The position numbers and the translations under genes were made by a program. A DNA stretch of 64,000 nt from a virus, in the IMG/VR virus record IMGVR_UViG_3300020183_000015, positions 62,001-126,000 of that record, one strand, 5' to 3'. The notes under the pieces are model-generated. The model searched no databases. It was not told the DNA's origin and saw nothing but the letters and a program-made list of their open reading frames with translations. Shown in pieces: positions 25,832-36,698 of this stretch. Each line of letters starts with the position of its first letter. Positions within the stretch are counted from its first letter, which is position 1.

Positions 25832-26290
25832 ATGTCACAAGGTATTACATACGGTATAACATTTCCATTCAGAGATTCATTTACAGGTGTGTATTTGGAC
25901 GTTTCTGATACAAACCAACAAGAGATTAGAAATTCACTAATACATTTATTATTGACAAGAAAAGGGTCAAGATATTATCTACCAAGTTTTGGTACAAGAC
26001 TTTATGAATATATTTTTGAACCCTTGGACGGACCAACATTTTCGGAGATTGAGTCTGACATAAGAGACGCGATTGGTGAGTTCATGCCTAATTTACTTGT
26101 GACCGAAATAAAAATAGAATCGGGATCGACAGGTTTAGAAAATAAAGGTTACACAATTAATGAGTATGATCAAAAGGAATTTAAAGTTTCGGGTATTTCA
26201 GAATTAGAACACACCGCTAAAATCACAATAAATTACAGAATTACAAATCAATCATTTAATGAAAGTGATTTTGTAATCATTAATATTTAA
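25832..26290 (+). CDS. Baseplate wedge protein gp25-like
   Basis: The 152-residue protein matches the gp25 fold. It starts with a GITFPFRDS segment and continues with a helix containing EIRNSLIHLLLTRKGSRYYLP, followed by FGTRLYEYIFEP (the conserved turn equivalent to the EPR region) and a final beta sheet. Gp25 is the conserved core wedge component that links baseplate and sheath and nucleates sheath polymerisation. The usual length is about 130 residues; a small insertion lies near residues 95-120. It is followed four bases later by gp6, the standard order in contractile injection systems. Confidence 0.85.
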   Translation: MSQGITYGITFPFRDSFTGVYLDVSDTNQQEIRNSLIHLLLTRKGSRYYLPSFGTRLYEYIFEPLDGPTFSEIESDIRDAIGEFMPNLLVTEIKIESGSTGLENKGYTINEYDQKEFKVSGISELEHTAKITINYRITNQSFNESDFVIINI

Positions 26291-26294
26291 TAAT

Positions 26295-28136
26295 ATGGCA
26301 GAGAAAAAAATATCCTATACAACTAGAGATTTCCAAGGCACAAGGACCGAGTTAATAAATTTCACAAGAACATACTATCCTGACCTTGTTCAAAATTTTA
26401 ATGATGCCGGAATTTTCTCGGTATTATTAGATTTGAACGCTGCGGTGACAGACAACCTACAATTTCAAATTGACAGAAGTATACAAGAGACCGTTTTACA
26501 ATTTGCACAACAAAAATCGTCAATTTATAACATAGCAAGAACCTACGGTTTAAAAATACCGGGACAAAGACCATCAGTCGCTTTGGTAGACTTTTCAATA
26601 ACTGTTCCCGCTTTTGGAGACAAAGAGGATTTGAGATATTGTGGTATACTCTCAAGAGGGTCACAGGTGAACGGTGCTGGCCAAACATTTGAGACAGTAT
26701 ACGATATTGACTTTGCTTCAGCAATAAACGTTGAAGGAACCCCAAACAGACTTAAAATCCCAAATTTTGATGCTAATGGTAACCTATTGAATTATACAAT
26801 TAAAAAAAGAGAGGTTGTTGTTAATGGATCAACAAAAGTTTTCAAAAGAGTTATCACACCCAACGACATTATACCGTATTTCCAATTATTTTTACCTGAA
26901 AAAAATGTTTTAGGTGTAACCAGTGTGATTTTAAAAGATGGAACACAATATACAACAATTCCACCCGCTCAAGATTTTATAACATTAGGTCCTGATAGAT
27001 TGTATGAAGTGAAAGCCTTAGTCGAGGATAGAGTTTTTGTTGAAGATCCAACCAAACCTTCTGACCAACCAGGAATAAAAGTTGGTAGGTACATATCAAC
27101 TTCTCAAAAGTTTATAACCGAATATACTCCTGAAGGATTTTTAAAAATGACTTTTGGTGGTGGTAATGTATCTGCTGAAGAACAACTAAGAGAGTTCGCA
27201 AGAGACGGAAAAGGAATGGATATATCAAGATACATAAATAACTTGGGACTTGGAAGTGCGCTTAAATCCAATAGTACATTATTCGTTCAATATAGAGTTG
27301 GAGGAGGATTAGCAACAAATGTTGGTGTTGACGCAATAAACCAAATCGGTACCGTAGTATTTTCTGTGAATGGTCCGTCCGAAACCATAAATAGAACTGT
27401 AATCAACAGTCTAAGATGTAATAACGTAACTGCCGCAATAGGAGGGGCAAACGCACCTACTACGGAAGATATCAGACAAATGGTATCCTTTAACTTTGCC
27501 GCTCAAAACAGAGCGGTAACCGTAAATGATTATGAGTCCGTTATTAGAACAATGCCGTCTATATTTGGTGCACCAGCAAAAGTTTCAATAGTTGAAGAAA
27601 ATAACAAAGTTAAAATTAAAATGTTGTCTTTTGATACAAGTGGAAACTTAACAGATGTTATATCTAACACCTTGAAACAAAACGTGGCTAACTACTTATC
27701 TAATTATCGGATGATCAACGACTACATTTCAATTGAAAGTGCTGAACCAATAGACTTAGCGGTTTCGTGTGATGTGGTGTTGGATAACTCACAAACACAA
27801 GGAGCTGTGGTAGCTAAAATCATTGAAATTATATCAAACTATTTCAACCCACTAACAAGACAGTTAGGACAAAATGTTGTGGTTTCAGAACTAAGAAGAC
27901 TGATACAATCTCAAAACGGGGTAATTAGTATTTCTGAAATGAAGTTTTTCAATTTAGTTGGAGGACAATATTCATCATTCGAAACTTCACAAACATATTC
28001 AGATCCAGTAACAAAAGAGATATACTTATATGCTGACGTTATTTACGCCGAACCATCTCAAATTTATCAAATTAGATTTCCAAAAAAAGATATCAACGTT
28101 AGAGTCTTGAATTATAAGACAGTTAGTTTTTCTTAG
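26295..28136 (+). CDS. Baseplate wedge protein gp6-like (baseplate J family)
   Basis: The 613-residue protein is close to T4 gp6 (660). The N-terminus (ISYTTRDFQGTRTELI, then a DNLQFQIDRS helix) and the later FNFAAQNRAVTVNDYESVI segment are typical of gp6/gpJ-type wedge proteins. A C-terminal part follows with VVSELRRLIQSQNGVISI. Gp6 forms the ring connecting the six wedges and rearranges when the baseplate opens. The gene follows gp25 closely, as in most contractile tails. A 75-base gap with an octamer motif follows before the next giant gene. Confidence 0.85.
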   Translation: MAEKKISYTTRDFQGTRTELINFTRTYYPDLVQNFNDAGIFSVLLDLNAAVTDNLQFQIDRSIQETVLQFAQQKSSIYNIARTYGLKIPGQRPSVALVDFSITVPAFGDKEDLRYCGILSRGSQVNGAGQTFETVYDIDFASAINVEGTPNRLKIPNFDANGNLLNYTIKKREVVVNGSTKVFKRVITPNDIIPYFQLFLPEKNVLGVTSVILKDGTQYTTIPPAQDFITLGPDRLYEVKALVEDRVFVEDPTKPSDQPGIKVGRYISTSQKFITEYTPEGFLKMTFGGGNVSAEEQLREFARDGKGMDISRYINNLGLGSALKSNSTLFVQYRVGGGLATNVGVDAINQIGTVVFSVNGPSETINRTVINSLRCNNVTAAIGGANAPTTEDIRQMVSFNFAAQNRAVTVNDYESVIRTMPSIFGAPAKVSIVEENNKVKIKMLSFDTSGNLTDVISNTLKQNVANYLSNYRMINDYISIESAEPIDLAVSCDVVLDNSQTQGAVVAKIIEIISNYFNPLTRQLGQNVVVSELRRLIQSQNGVISISEMKFFNLVGGQYSSFETSQTYSDPVTKEIYLYADVIYAEPSQIYQIRFPKKDINVRVLNYKTVSFS

Positions 28137-28186
28137 TAATTTATTTTTTGAATTACAGACCTACTTTTTGAAAATAGGAAATAAAC

Positions 28187-28194
28187 TATTTATC
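28187..28194 (+). promoter_or_regulatory. TATTTATC motif before the 1961-residue gene
   Basis: Exact octamer 25 bases upstream of the ATG at 28212, followed by an A-run. Confidence 0.5.
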
Positions 28195-28211
28195 AAAAAA
28201 CGAAAATTGTA

Positions 28212-31200
28212 ATGCCAAAATCAATTAGAATAAGGACTGAAGTAGGGGTTGACAAATACATAAACTTAGATTTAGAACAAGATTTTGAGTTAATAGAAAT
28301 ATTATCTTTAAAAATTCTTACAAATGATCTCTATACAAGATATTGTTCTGATTATGGTGTAATCGTTGGGCGTGTAAGTGTAAACAACGGTTACGGTGTA
28401 CCAAATGCTAGAGTATCTGTTTTTATTCCATTACAAGGTGAAGATGTAAATAATCCTGTAATTGCCGAATTATATCCTTACGTAAATCTAAGTAGTAGAA
28501 ACGAACAAGGTTATAGATATAATTTATTACCTGAAGAACCTTCTTATATTGGACACCAAGCCACAGGAACTTTCCCAACAAGGGATGATGTTCTAATGAA
28601 TTCATCCTACGTTGAGGTTTACGACAGATATTATAGATTTACAGTAAAAACAAACGAAAGTGGAGACTTCATGATTTTTGGGGTTCCGATTGGAGAACAA
28701 ACAGTTGTAATGGATGTTGATTTATCCGACATTGGTTGTTTTTCACTTTCACCACAAGACTTGATTCAAGAAGGTGTTGCAACCGAATCTCAAGTGGATA
28801 GTGCACAATTTAAAACTTCAACCAACTTAGACTCTCTACCACAAATTGTTAATTTAAATTTCAATGTTGATGTAAGACCACTATGGGGGGATTTAGATTT
28901 ATGTCAATTAGGTATTACTAGATTAGATTTTGATTTAACAAAATTTGCAAACATTGTAATTAAACCCTATGCTGTTTTTATGGGATCTCTTGTGTCGACA
29001 ACTGATGATGATTCTTTGTCAATTGCTTGTAGACCAAAAAATGATACGGGAAACTTTTGTGAGTTAATTGCAGGACCAGGACAGATCTTAGCAATTCGAC
29101 AAACAATTTTTTCAGACCAAACAGGTAAACCTGTTTTAGAAGAATATGTCTTTGAAAATGATGGAAAAATAATTGACAACAATGGTACTTTTGTTGCTAG
29201 CGTACCAATGAATCTCGATTACATAGTAACAAATGAGTTTGGAGATCAGATAATATCTAACGATCCATCGAAAGGTATTCCAACAAAAGGCAAATACAGA
29301 TTTAAGTTTAGATGGATTAACAAAGAAAAAACTTTGTCACTCAACAGATTCCAACAACAAATTGGACAACTGAAAAAAGAGGTAGGTTTATCAGATGATG
29401 AATATAGTGGTCAATATCAAAGAGCATCATTTTTAGTGCCAAATATTAAAGAGTATGGGTGGCAAAACTCAGGAGTTGACCCTCTGACATTACAAAGTCA
29501 AACAGTTACTTACTCAATACCATCACCACCTCCAATTCAACCACCATATCCAGCACAAACAGGACCAACAATTGTTATACCTAACAGTGTTGGTTGGCAA
29601 TTTGTTTTGGCAACTAATAACATCTCTTATGAGATATGGATCGACACTGGATCAGGATTTCAACCTTATTTTGGTGGAGTCGAATCAATTTTTTTACCAG
29701 CGGGTTCCCAAGTTTACATTGTAGGAACTCCTTTGAGTATAAACCCACAGACATTTACTTTTAACGAAATACCACAAGATAAATTTAACCTTTATAGGTC
29801 ATATGCATTTTCATTAGATTGGGATGACTATGCCGATTTTCAGTCGGCAATAGATTGTGAAGATACATTCTATCAATTTAATTACAACAAAGTTTATACA
29901 ACAGCATTATTTTTGGACAGGTATAAAAATGGGTTAGGAAGAGCTAAACATTTGGGTATTAAAGAAATAGATAATAGAACTTGTAAAACTGAAAACAATA
30001 CATTTCCTGTAAACGATATTATAAGAAACTTTGATTTGATATTTTTTGTATTCAATTTACTAATGATAATCATATTACCATTGGCAATTCTCATATTGTT
30101 TTTGGCACATTTTTTAGCTTGGTTGTGGCCATATATTAAAGCCGTAATAGTATTACTTTATATTTTTCTTGTGGGATATCAAGGATATCAAGCTTATTTA
30201 GCATACCAAGATTATTCGGAATGCCAGCAGAGTGCTATTGGAATAGGAGCCGTAAACCCAGCATTAGGTGCCAGCATGACTGCTGCGTGTTTACAACTAT
30301 TCCTTGCGGCATTAGGACAAGCGGCTTTCATGATTGCTGTTGTTACCGCCTTCGGGTTGTTTTTACTAGACGCTATTCGAAGGATAACATTCTTTCCAAG
30401 GATACCACTACCAATGATAAATTATCCAGATTGTGCGGCATGTGAATGTCAATGTGGAACTGCAGAATTGGATGATAATTTTAATATACAATCAGTACAA
30501 GGAGATATTAATAGTGCCGCTGAAGTAGCTTCCCAAACTCTGTCAAACCCTACCAACATACAATTGACAATTTCCGCAGGATTCTTAGCCCCTGTAGGTA
30601 TTTCTGGATCATATACTTCAACACACCCAAATTATTATCAAAATCCTCAGGGATCAACAAACGTTAATGACGGACCTTTTTATTGTGGGTTTCCGTTATC
30701 AGATTTCCAATCAATAGAATATTCTTTACAACAGGGAACAATTGATGGTAACGTCGCAGCTAGAGCCTCTCAAGATTACTTAAGGTTGTTTTCAGGATAT
30801 GACATACTTTCATCTTCGAATACAATAAAAATGACTATTAATGAGAAAGATTTAATACACGCTCCACAACCTTTCTTGTTTGCAGCAAATCAAACTTTTG
30901 GTATTAATCCTGATAGAAGATGGTTTGCATTTCCACTTTCTGAGACTTATCCACAAAGATTAAATCAATTTAATACTAGAGATAAGTATTTTTCAGGTGT
31001 AAATAGAATAAAAACCACCGTAAATCCACAAATTGTAGGATCACAACCTTTTGATGACCAAGTGATAGTGATGTTAGCAAAACCAGAAGTTTCACAACAA
31101 TTAACCCCAGGCAAAGTATTCACATTCCAAAATCCGGATTATTTTGATTTAAATTCACCAATTAGATTGGTTAACCTTACGGGGGCATCTTTTAATGATT

Positions 31201-34097
31201 TTGGAACAAACTCGATCACAGGAGTTACATTTACAGGAACCACTGGTATAACTATCAACTACGCAAACCCTTTAGTACCAAACGGATCGGTAGTCTCAAC
31301 TGCTAACATTTTCTTGACTGCAAATCCTGTTACCCAAGTTGTGTCTTTAGCAAACAATGGACCCACAACGGCAGGCGTCAATGGGTATGAACAATCTTAT
31401 CTTAGATTTCCGACCGACTTGGAATACTTTCAGGCAATCACAGGTCTTACGGTTACTAACTTTTTAAATCAGGCCAGTACCTTTAACTCCAATTTATTTC
31501 CAAAAGGATATTTGTTACATCAAATAAAGTATTTAAGACCCAATTGTGGTTTAGTAAATCCGCCAGGAACAAACTATTTTGTAGAAACCATCACAACACC
31601 AGCATTACAATTAATGCAAAATTTTGGAAACTATGAAGTTATAATTTGTACAAGAGGTGTAGATCCACACTCACAAACACAAAACATACAATACGATCTC
31701 TCAACAATTTTTGGTAATCCATCAAACACTAATGTTGTGGCTGGACCATATTACCCAAATGTTCCAATACAAGCATACCCACCGAGTATTGTGACCAACA
31801 CTTCAGAAAACCCAATTACTCATTATACACCTGATAATAATGGATATGATTTATATTTTCCATCATTATCATTTACAGTATCGCCTCAGTCCGCCATAAA
31901 TCCAAACTACACTGGATTCACTTCGAACCTACCATATTATTATTTGTCAACTGATGATGATTCAATTTATGTTGGAAACACATTTTCGCAACTTTACAAT
32001 CCTGGAGGTTTTAACTCATTCACGACGGGTTTCATTTCACAAAATATGATTTGGGTAAATAGTAATTTTGGAGTTCCATGGAATCCTGTTCCCCCATTAC
32101 CAACAACATATTTTGTTGGGGGATCCTTTATTGGAACAAATCATGACCAAGATTCTGCAAACCTATTTTCACTTAATTATTTCGGTTATTCGACATTACC
32201 CGGATTTTTAAATTTTACCAAAACACAATACTTTTGGCCCCCATTTTCAAATACCCCACTACCATTCCCAAGATTAAACTTCTTATATTCGGCTGCGTAC
32301 TACAAAGTTTATCTCACATCGCCTGTGAATTTTAGTCAAAGAAATTATCATTTGATGAGAAGTGATAGAATTCCTACATCAACAAAAGTACAAAACGGAA
32401 CCGCGGCTGAGAGTGGTTATGGTTTACATCAAAACGACAATTTTTTCTATTATGGTTTTGAAGATGAAGACGCGTCGGTGTACACTACTGGTGGAGATAT
32501 TATTGATGGATCAGGTTTAGATACTTCTAACATTATAACAGCACTTACAGAAACTTTACAATGTGAAGGGATTGTACCTTTATCTTGTTATAGCGGTGAT
32601 GGTTATACTTGGGGTATAATACCTTACAGTAAATGTTCAGTACCGGCAAATATAGTTGTAAATGGTTGTTATTGTCTTTTAAACGAAAAAGATCATCCAT
32701 TAGGCCCACCAATTACAAAAACTATTCTTGGAATTAAGTTTACAATAAGAAAACGTAAATATTTAGTCTACGGAGCATTCCAATCAGATTTAGCATTACT
32801 TTACGAATGGAAGGTTAGGTTTACAATGAATTTTGCTCTTTGTCGAGGAGTATTTGCTCAAGTATTTCAAAACAACTGGGTAAATGGGGTGTTATACATG
32901 TTCTCATTTAATACTAGAAAAATATTTGGATTTGACCCTAATCAACCATTATACAACACTCAATTTTATAAATCATACTGTGATGACGTAATAGTTTATA
33001 ATGATATAACCAACAATTTTTATTATAGATCCTCACCTTGGAACTATGTAATTTCTGAATTCATTGGAAAAAACCCACCCTCAACAAACATGTACCCTGC
33101 ATCTTTATTAAATTTGTTTCCTCCAGGGTATAACAAAAAACAAATACAATTCCCAACAACTGTAGTCGACTTGGGCCCAAGAGATAGTTTTATTAAAGAA
33201 ATTTGTTCTAATCCTGCATTTGGAAGTTACTACGCAGATCAACTTGACACGACATCATACCAAGATAACTCAAACATATTGTTATTAGGGTTCTTATCAA
33301 GATTGTTAAACCAAGAAGTTTCTAACACCATTCAACCATCTGGATCACAAAATGCGCTAAAGGAAGGTTACAGTATCACTCAATTTTTCGATAACAATAG
33401 GCAGTCTGCGAGAATAGATGGTGACATTGCACAAATGTTATCAATAAATTCAGAATGGAAAGTTTCGCCATTTATCACAGAAAATTTAGATCCCGCGACG
33501 GCAAACGATTATATTTTCTTTGGTACAGAAATACCCGGGGCTCCTACCAAACCGGTTTTTGGGGTTTTCTTTTCTTCATCAACACAAGAGTTAAGATATA
33601 GAAAAATTATGTCACCAGGTATTGAAACTTACTCACAAACTCCTTTGATTCAAGAAGTTTTTGGATATCCAAAATCTCAAGAGGTGCCTCATTACAGATG
33701 GCTAATTTCACAAAGTCCTTGGATTTTCGGAACTGAAAATAACAATTGGTATACAGATGTTTTAACTGCAGGTTTTTTCAAAAAACAATATCAAGATTTA
33801 AACTTTTTCTCACTTAATGAAAAATATTTAACACAATATAACCAATCACAAGCTGGATTTGGGTTCATAACTAACTTTGATGGTACAGTTATACCTCCAC
33901 TTCCCGAACCAAAGCCTGCTTTTCCACCGGCAGGGACATCAGGTGTTATACAAGGTCAACCGATTGGGTCACCAACACAAACAACAGGTAAACAACAATC
34001 ATTTGTCGTTGGTGCACCATACCATTTTTATTTTGGTTTGAAAAACGGAGCCACGGCAATAGATAAATTCTATAAACTTTATGTACCAGAATTTTAA
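28212..34097 (+). CDS. Giant baseplate/fibre protein with internal transmembrane block and Cys cluster
   Basis: This 1961-residue protein has several regions. Residues about 45-180 look like a carboxypeptidase-regulatory-type beta sandwich (VIVGRVSVNNGYGVPNARV, then KTNESGDFMIFGVP). Residues about 610-726 are strongly hydrophobic, with at least three possible membrane spans (around MIIILPLAILILFLAHF, YIKAVIVLLYIFLVGY and FMIAVVTAFGLFLL). A Cys cluster C-x-x-C-x-C-x-C follows at about 741-748. The rest is beta-rich and Asn/Pro/Tyr-rich. Position after gp6 suggests the place of gp7 or a connector between wedge and fibres. A membrane-seeking hydrophobic block inside a virion protein is unusual and could insert into the host envelope on contraction (inference). 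Confidence 0.6.
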   Translation: MPKSIRIRTEVGVDKYINLDLEQDFELIEILSLKILTNDLYTRYCSDYGVIVGRVSVNNGYGVPNARVSVFIPLQGEDVNNPVIAELYPYVNLSSRNEQGYRYNLLPEEPSYIGHQATGTFPTRDDVLMNSSYVEVYDRYYRFTVKTNESGDFMIFGVPIGEQTVVMDVDLSDIGCFSLSPQDLIQEGVATESQVDSAQFKTSTNLDSLPQIVNLNFNVDVRPLWGDLDLCQLGITRLDFDLTKFANIVIKPYAVFMGSLVSTTDDDSLSIACRPKNDTGNFCELIAGPGQILAIRQTIFSDQTGKPVLEEYVFENDGKIIDNNGTFVASVPMNLDYIVTNEFGDQIISNDPSKGIPTKGKYRFKFRWINKEKTLSLNRFQQQIGQLKKEVGLSDDEYSGQYQRASFLVPNIKEYGWQNSGVDPLTLQSQTVTYSIPSPPPIQPPYPAQTGPTIVIPNSVGWQFVLATNNISYEIWIDTGSGFQPYFGGVESIFLPAGSQVYIVGTPLSINPQTFTFNEIPQDKFNLYRSYAFSLDWDDYADFQSAIDCEDTFYQFNYNKVYTTALFLDRYKNGLGRAKHLGIKEIDNRTCKTENNTFPVNDIIRNFDLIFFVFNLLMIIILPLAILILFLAHFLAWLWPYIKAVIVLLYIFLVGYQGYQAYLAYQDYSECQQSAIGIGAVNPALGASMTAACLQLFLAALGQAAFMIAVVTAFGLFLLDAIRRITFFPRIPLPMINYPDCAACECQCGTAELDDNFNIQSVQGDINSAAEVASQTLSNPTNIQLTISAGFLAPVGISGSYTSTHPNYYQNPQGSTNVNDGPFYCGFPLSDFQSIEYSLQQGTIDGNVAARASQDYLRLFSGYDILSSSNTIKMTINEKDLIHAPQPFLFAANQTFGINPDRRWFAFPLSETYPQRLNQFNTRDKYFSGVNRIKTTVNPQIVGSQPFDDQVIVMLAKPEVSQQLTPGKVFTFQNPDYFDLNSPIRLVNLTGASFNDFGTNSITGVTFTGTTGITINYANPLVPNGSVVSTANIFLTANPVTQVVSLANNGPTTAGVNGYEQSYLRFPTDLEYFQAITGLTVTNFLNQASTFNSNLFPKGYLLHQIKYLRPNCGLVNPPGTNYFVETITTPALQLMQNFGNYEVIICTRGVDPHSQTQNIQYDLSTIFGNPSNTNVVAGPYYPNVPIQAYPPSIVTNTSENPITHYTPDNNGYDLYFPSLSFTVSPQSAINPNYTGFTSNLPYYYLSTDDDSIYVGNTFSQLYNPGGFNSFTTGFISQNMIWVNSNFGVPWNPVPPLPTTYFVGGSFIGTNHDQDSANLFSLNYFGYSTLPGFLNFTKTQYFWPPFSNTPLPFPRLNFLYSAAYYKVYLTSPVNFSQRNYHLMRSDRIPTSTKVQNGTAAESGYGLHQNDNFFYYGFEDEDASVYTTGGDIIDGSGLDTSNIITALTETLQCEGIVPLSCYSGDGYTWGIIPYSKCSVPANIVVNGCYCLLNEKDHPLGPPITKTILGIKFTIRKRKYLVYGAFQSDLALLYEWKVRFTMNFALCRGVFAQVFQNNWVNGVLYMFSFNTRKIFGFDPNQPLYNTQFYKSYCDDVIVYNDITNNFYYRSSPWNYVISEFIGKNPPSTNMYPASLLNLFPPGYNKKQIQFPTTVVDLGPRDSFIKEICSNPAFGSYYADQLDTTSYQDNSNILLLGFLSRLLNQEVSNTIQPSGSQNALKEGYSITQFFDNNRQSARIDGDIAQMLSINSEWKVSPFITENLDPATANDYIFFGTEIPGAPTKPVFGVFFSSSTQELRYRKIMSPGIETYSQTPLIQEVFGYPKSQEVPHYRWLISQSPWIFGTENNNWYTDVLTAGFFKKQYQDLNFFSLNEKYLTQYNQSQAGFGFITNFDGTVIPPLPEPKPAFPPAGTSGVIQGQPIGSPTQTTGKQQSFVVGAPYHFYFGLKNGATAIDKFYKLYVPEF

Positions 34098-35908
34098 TGA
34101 GTTCAGATTCAACAAGTATAATAATAGGTAGAGAAAGATTTAAAGGTGCTGTTGACGTTGACAGTTTTGTAAACCTTTCAGTTGATCAAACTACAAAATT
34201 ACTAACAGAATATGATAGGTCTGTTAATTTAAATTTGGAAAATTTGTTTGATGAAGAAAGACAAAACTCAACAATATTCAGACCATCTACAAAATATACC
34301 GTATTGTTTAGTAATGCATTAACTGGCACAACAACCTATGTACCGTTCAGAGATTATCTTTATTATACAAACGAATTACAAAATACTATAACGGCATTTC
34401 CTGGAGGTAACGTAACTGCAGTACCACCATTTCCGCCTGTTGCGTCTGCGTGGGAAGGACACCCACAATACTTCGAGTTTGACTTTATAAGAACAGACAA
34501 CAATGTTCCAGGTTACACCCAACCCCCAAACCAACACGTTTTATTTAAAAATGTAAGTGCGAGTACTTACAATTGGACACACTACGTAAGTTACCCATAC
34601 AAAAATGATTATAAAAAACAACTTCAGTTGTATAGTGGTGATACTCAAGTTTTTTGGAATTGGCAGGCATCTTTAGGAATACCATTTGTTATTGAAATTG
34701 GGTCTAACCAAAACACAAGGATAATTTCTTTCAAATGTCCTTTGATGCATGGACTTAACGCTACTGAGTATGTGGAGTTATACAATAGTTTAGGCGGACC
34801 ACTAAACTACAACGGGAACAACATATTTCAAGTGACAAGTTTAGGAGACGCTGGTTATGGGTCAGATAATTACATATTTAATATATCGAACGTAGGATTT
34901 ATTGGGGCAACATTTAACTCATCTGTGTTAGGTTTTTTCAAAAGAATTATAAATATTAACAATATAAATGAAACAAAAAGTGAATACTATGTTAGAAGAC
35001 ATAAAATAATCACCGATTTGGATTGTGCGGTTTTAACTAACTCAGGTTTTGAACAAAATATATTCAACGCAAACCCTAAATTCATGTCCTATGCACTTAC
35101 ACCAACTCAAGTTTTCAAATCGACAATTAAAGAAAATAGTCAATCTTATAATTTGACTTTTAATTGTGATATAGATGTAAGTTTGTATAGAGACAATCAA
35201 AAAAGACCAATAACACAATTATTTTTTACAACCGTTTGGAGGGGATATTTTGGGTGGACAAGAAACATGAAACAAGGTTGGCAATTTAACATACCATTAA
35301 GGACAAACGCAAATCCACAACCATGGTGGGATCAAGCAAACCTTTTGTCTTTTACTAATATACCACAATCATCATATAACTCCAACGGAACCGGTCCTTT
35401 TTTCTATAATACAACTTTAAGTTCGGGTGATACTTTGGATGGTGATTATTGTGAATGGAACGATTACGATCAAACCGAAAGAGTTATTTCTGAGTATGTT
35501 CACAAAATCAAATTTAATGGTAATTGGTTTTTAGTTTCTTCCAACTATATTCCACCATCTAATCAATACGGTTATTTTTATTCACCACACTCACCAATAC
35601 AAATAAGACAATTTTCTAGTTACGTAGAAGAAGGTAGTGCCACTGTTGTGTCAAATATACCTGATTGGGCGTATTTCTCTCAATTATCAAATAGTTTTAG
35701 ATGGAGAGATATTTACTCATATGGTATTGTGGATGAGGATGGATTGGGGGTTGATTTTCCATTTTTGAACGGAAAACATTATCCTTATGTGAATACAATT
35801 TTTAGAATTACTCCTGAAAATTACAATATTTTATCGCGATATCAACAAGGTGTGGTAGGACCAAACATAACAACAATAGAAGATCCAACAATAGATGAGT
35901 GTGAATAA
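34097..35908 (+). CDS. Uncharacterised baseplate/fibre structural protein
   Basis: The 603-residue, beta-rich protein has many aromatic residues and no recognisable enzymatic motif. The N-terminus (IIIGRERFKGAVDVDSFVNL) is followed by a region rich in Tyr, Asn and Pro. The start overlaps the previous stop by one base (TAATG), and the end overlaps the next gene by 14 bases, so it lies inside a translationally coupled structural operon. Size, composition and context suggest a wedge or fibre-attachment component. I do not recognise a T4 homologue. Confidence 0.55.
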   Translation: MSSDSTSIIIGRERFKGAVDVDSFVNLSVDQTTKLLTEYDRSVNLNLENLFDEERQNSTIFRPSTKYTVLFSNALTGTTTYVPFRDYLYYTNELQNTITAFPGGNVTAVPPFPPVASAWEGHPQYFEFDFIRTDNNVPGYTQPPNQHVLFKNVSASTYNWTHYVSYPYKNDYKKQLQLYSGDTQVFWNWQASLGIPFVIEIGSNQNTRIISFKCPLMHGLNATEYVELYNSLGGPLNYNGNNIFQVTSLGDAGYGSDNYIFNISNVGFIGATFNSSVLGFFKRIININNINETKSEYYVRRHKIITDLDCAVLTNSGFEQNIFNANPKFMSYALTPTQVFKSTIKENSQSYNLTFNCDIDVSLYRDNQKRPITQLFFTTVWRGYFGWTRNMKQGWQFNIPLRTNANPQPWWDQANLLSFTNIPQSSYNSNGTGPFFYNTTLSSGDTLDGDYCEWNDYDQTERVISEYVHKIKFNGNWFLVSSNYIPPSNQYGYFYSPHSPIQIRQFSSYVEEGSATVVSNIPDWAYFSQLSNSFRWRDIYSYGIVDEDGLGVDFPFLNGKHYPYVNTIFRITPENYNILSRYQQGVVGPNITTIEDPTIDECE

Positions 35909-36698
35909 GTTTAAAATACTACAGGATGACATTAACAAGTATTTGAACATACCTGTTGAAATGACTTGGGACTTTACAGGAAGAGATCAAGCAATTGAGG
36001 AGTATGAAAAAACAATTCTAAATGAAGTTATAGGACAACCAAAAGACTTCGAAGTTTTGAGATTTTCACACAAACCAAATCTTCAAGCATTTACAGACAT
36101 AAATTACGAGTTCAACTTTTTTGACAACACGGTACCTGTTTTAATCGCAACCCCTTTGAATTGGGCGTCTACATATTTGAATACAGGGTTTAATGTTCAA
36201 GACATATATTACTATACAAAGCCTTTTACGAAGTCGTTTTTCAAGTTGGATTTTTATGACACACCTAATGAACCAACCCAAAAAAATTATTTTACTGTAA
36301 TAATACCAGTACAACAAGGTTTAAGTCAAACGGCGTTGTTAAGTACTTTTGTACCATCTGTAGATATAAGAATACCAACCTTCAAATTAGATTTTATTGG
36401 AGACAAAGAGGGATTTTTTCTTTATTGGTTGAGAGAAAGAAATTACATCGATATAAACACATTCTACATGAGTGCTAAGTTTTTTGATGCCAGAACAGGA
36501 GTATTTGTTAGAATGACAAACAGATTACAAACTTTAATTCTACCGAACGAATTTACTTTTGATAACTCAAATTATTTTTATTACGAAGTAACTTTGGATT
36601 ATCCGTCTTTCACTTATAAAGTGAATGATGTGATTAGTAATATTGAAGTTGGAAATGCAACACAACCGATAAAATGGTATGAATATGTAAACCCATAA
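35895..36698 (+). CDS. Uncharacterised structural protein in the baseplate operon
   Basis: The 267-residue protein has alternating strands and aromatic residues and no signal peptide or membrane segment. The C-terminus (YYEVTLDYPSFTYKV) looks like a beta domain. It overlaps the preceding gene by 14 bases and shares its last base with the start of the next, so stoichiometric co-expression is likely. Function is unknown beyond probable membership of the tail. Confidence 0.55.
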   Translation: MSVNKFKILQDDINKYLNIPVEMTWDFTGRDQAIEEYEKTILNEVIGQPKDFEVLRFSHKPNLQAFTDINYEFNFFDNTVPVLIATPLNWASTYLNTGFNVQDIYYYTKPFTKSFFKLDFYDTPNEPTQKNYFTVIIPVQQGLSQTALLSTFVPSVDIRIPTFKLDFIGDKEGFFLYWLRERNYIDINTFYMSAKFFDARTGVFVRMTNRLQTLILPNEFTFDNSNYFYYEVTLDYPSFTYKVNDVISNIEVGNATQPIKWYEYVNP

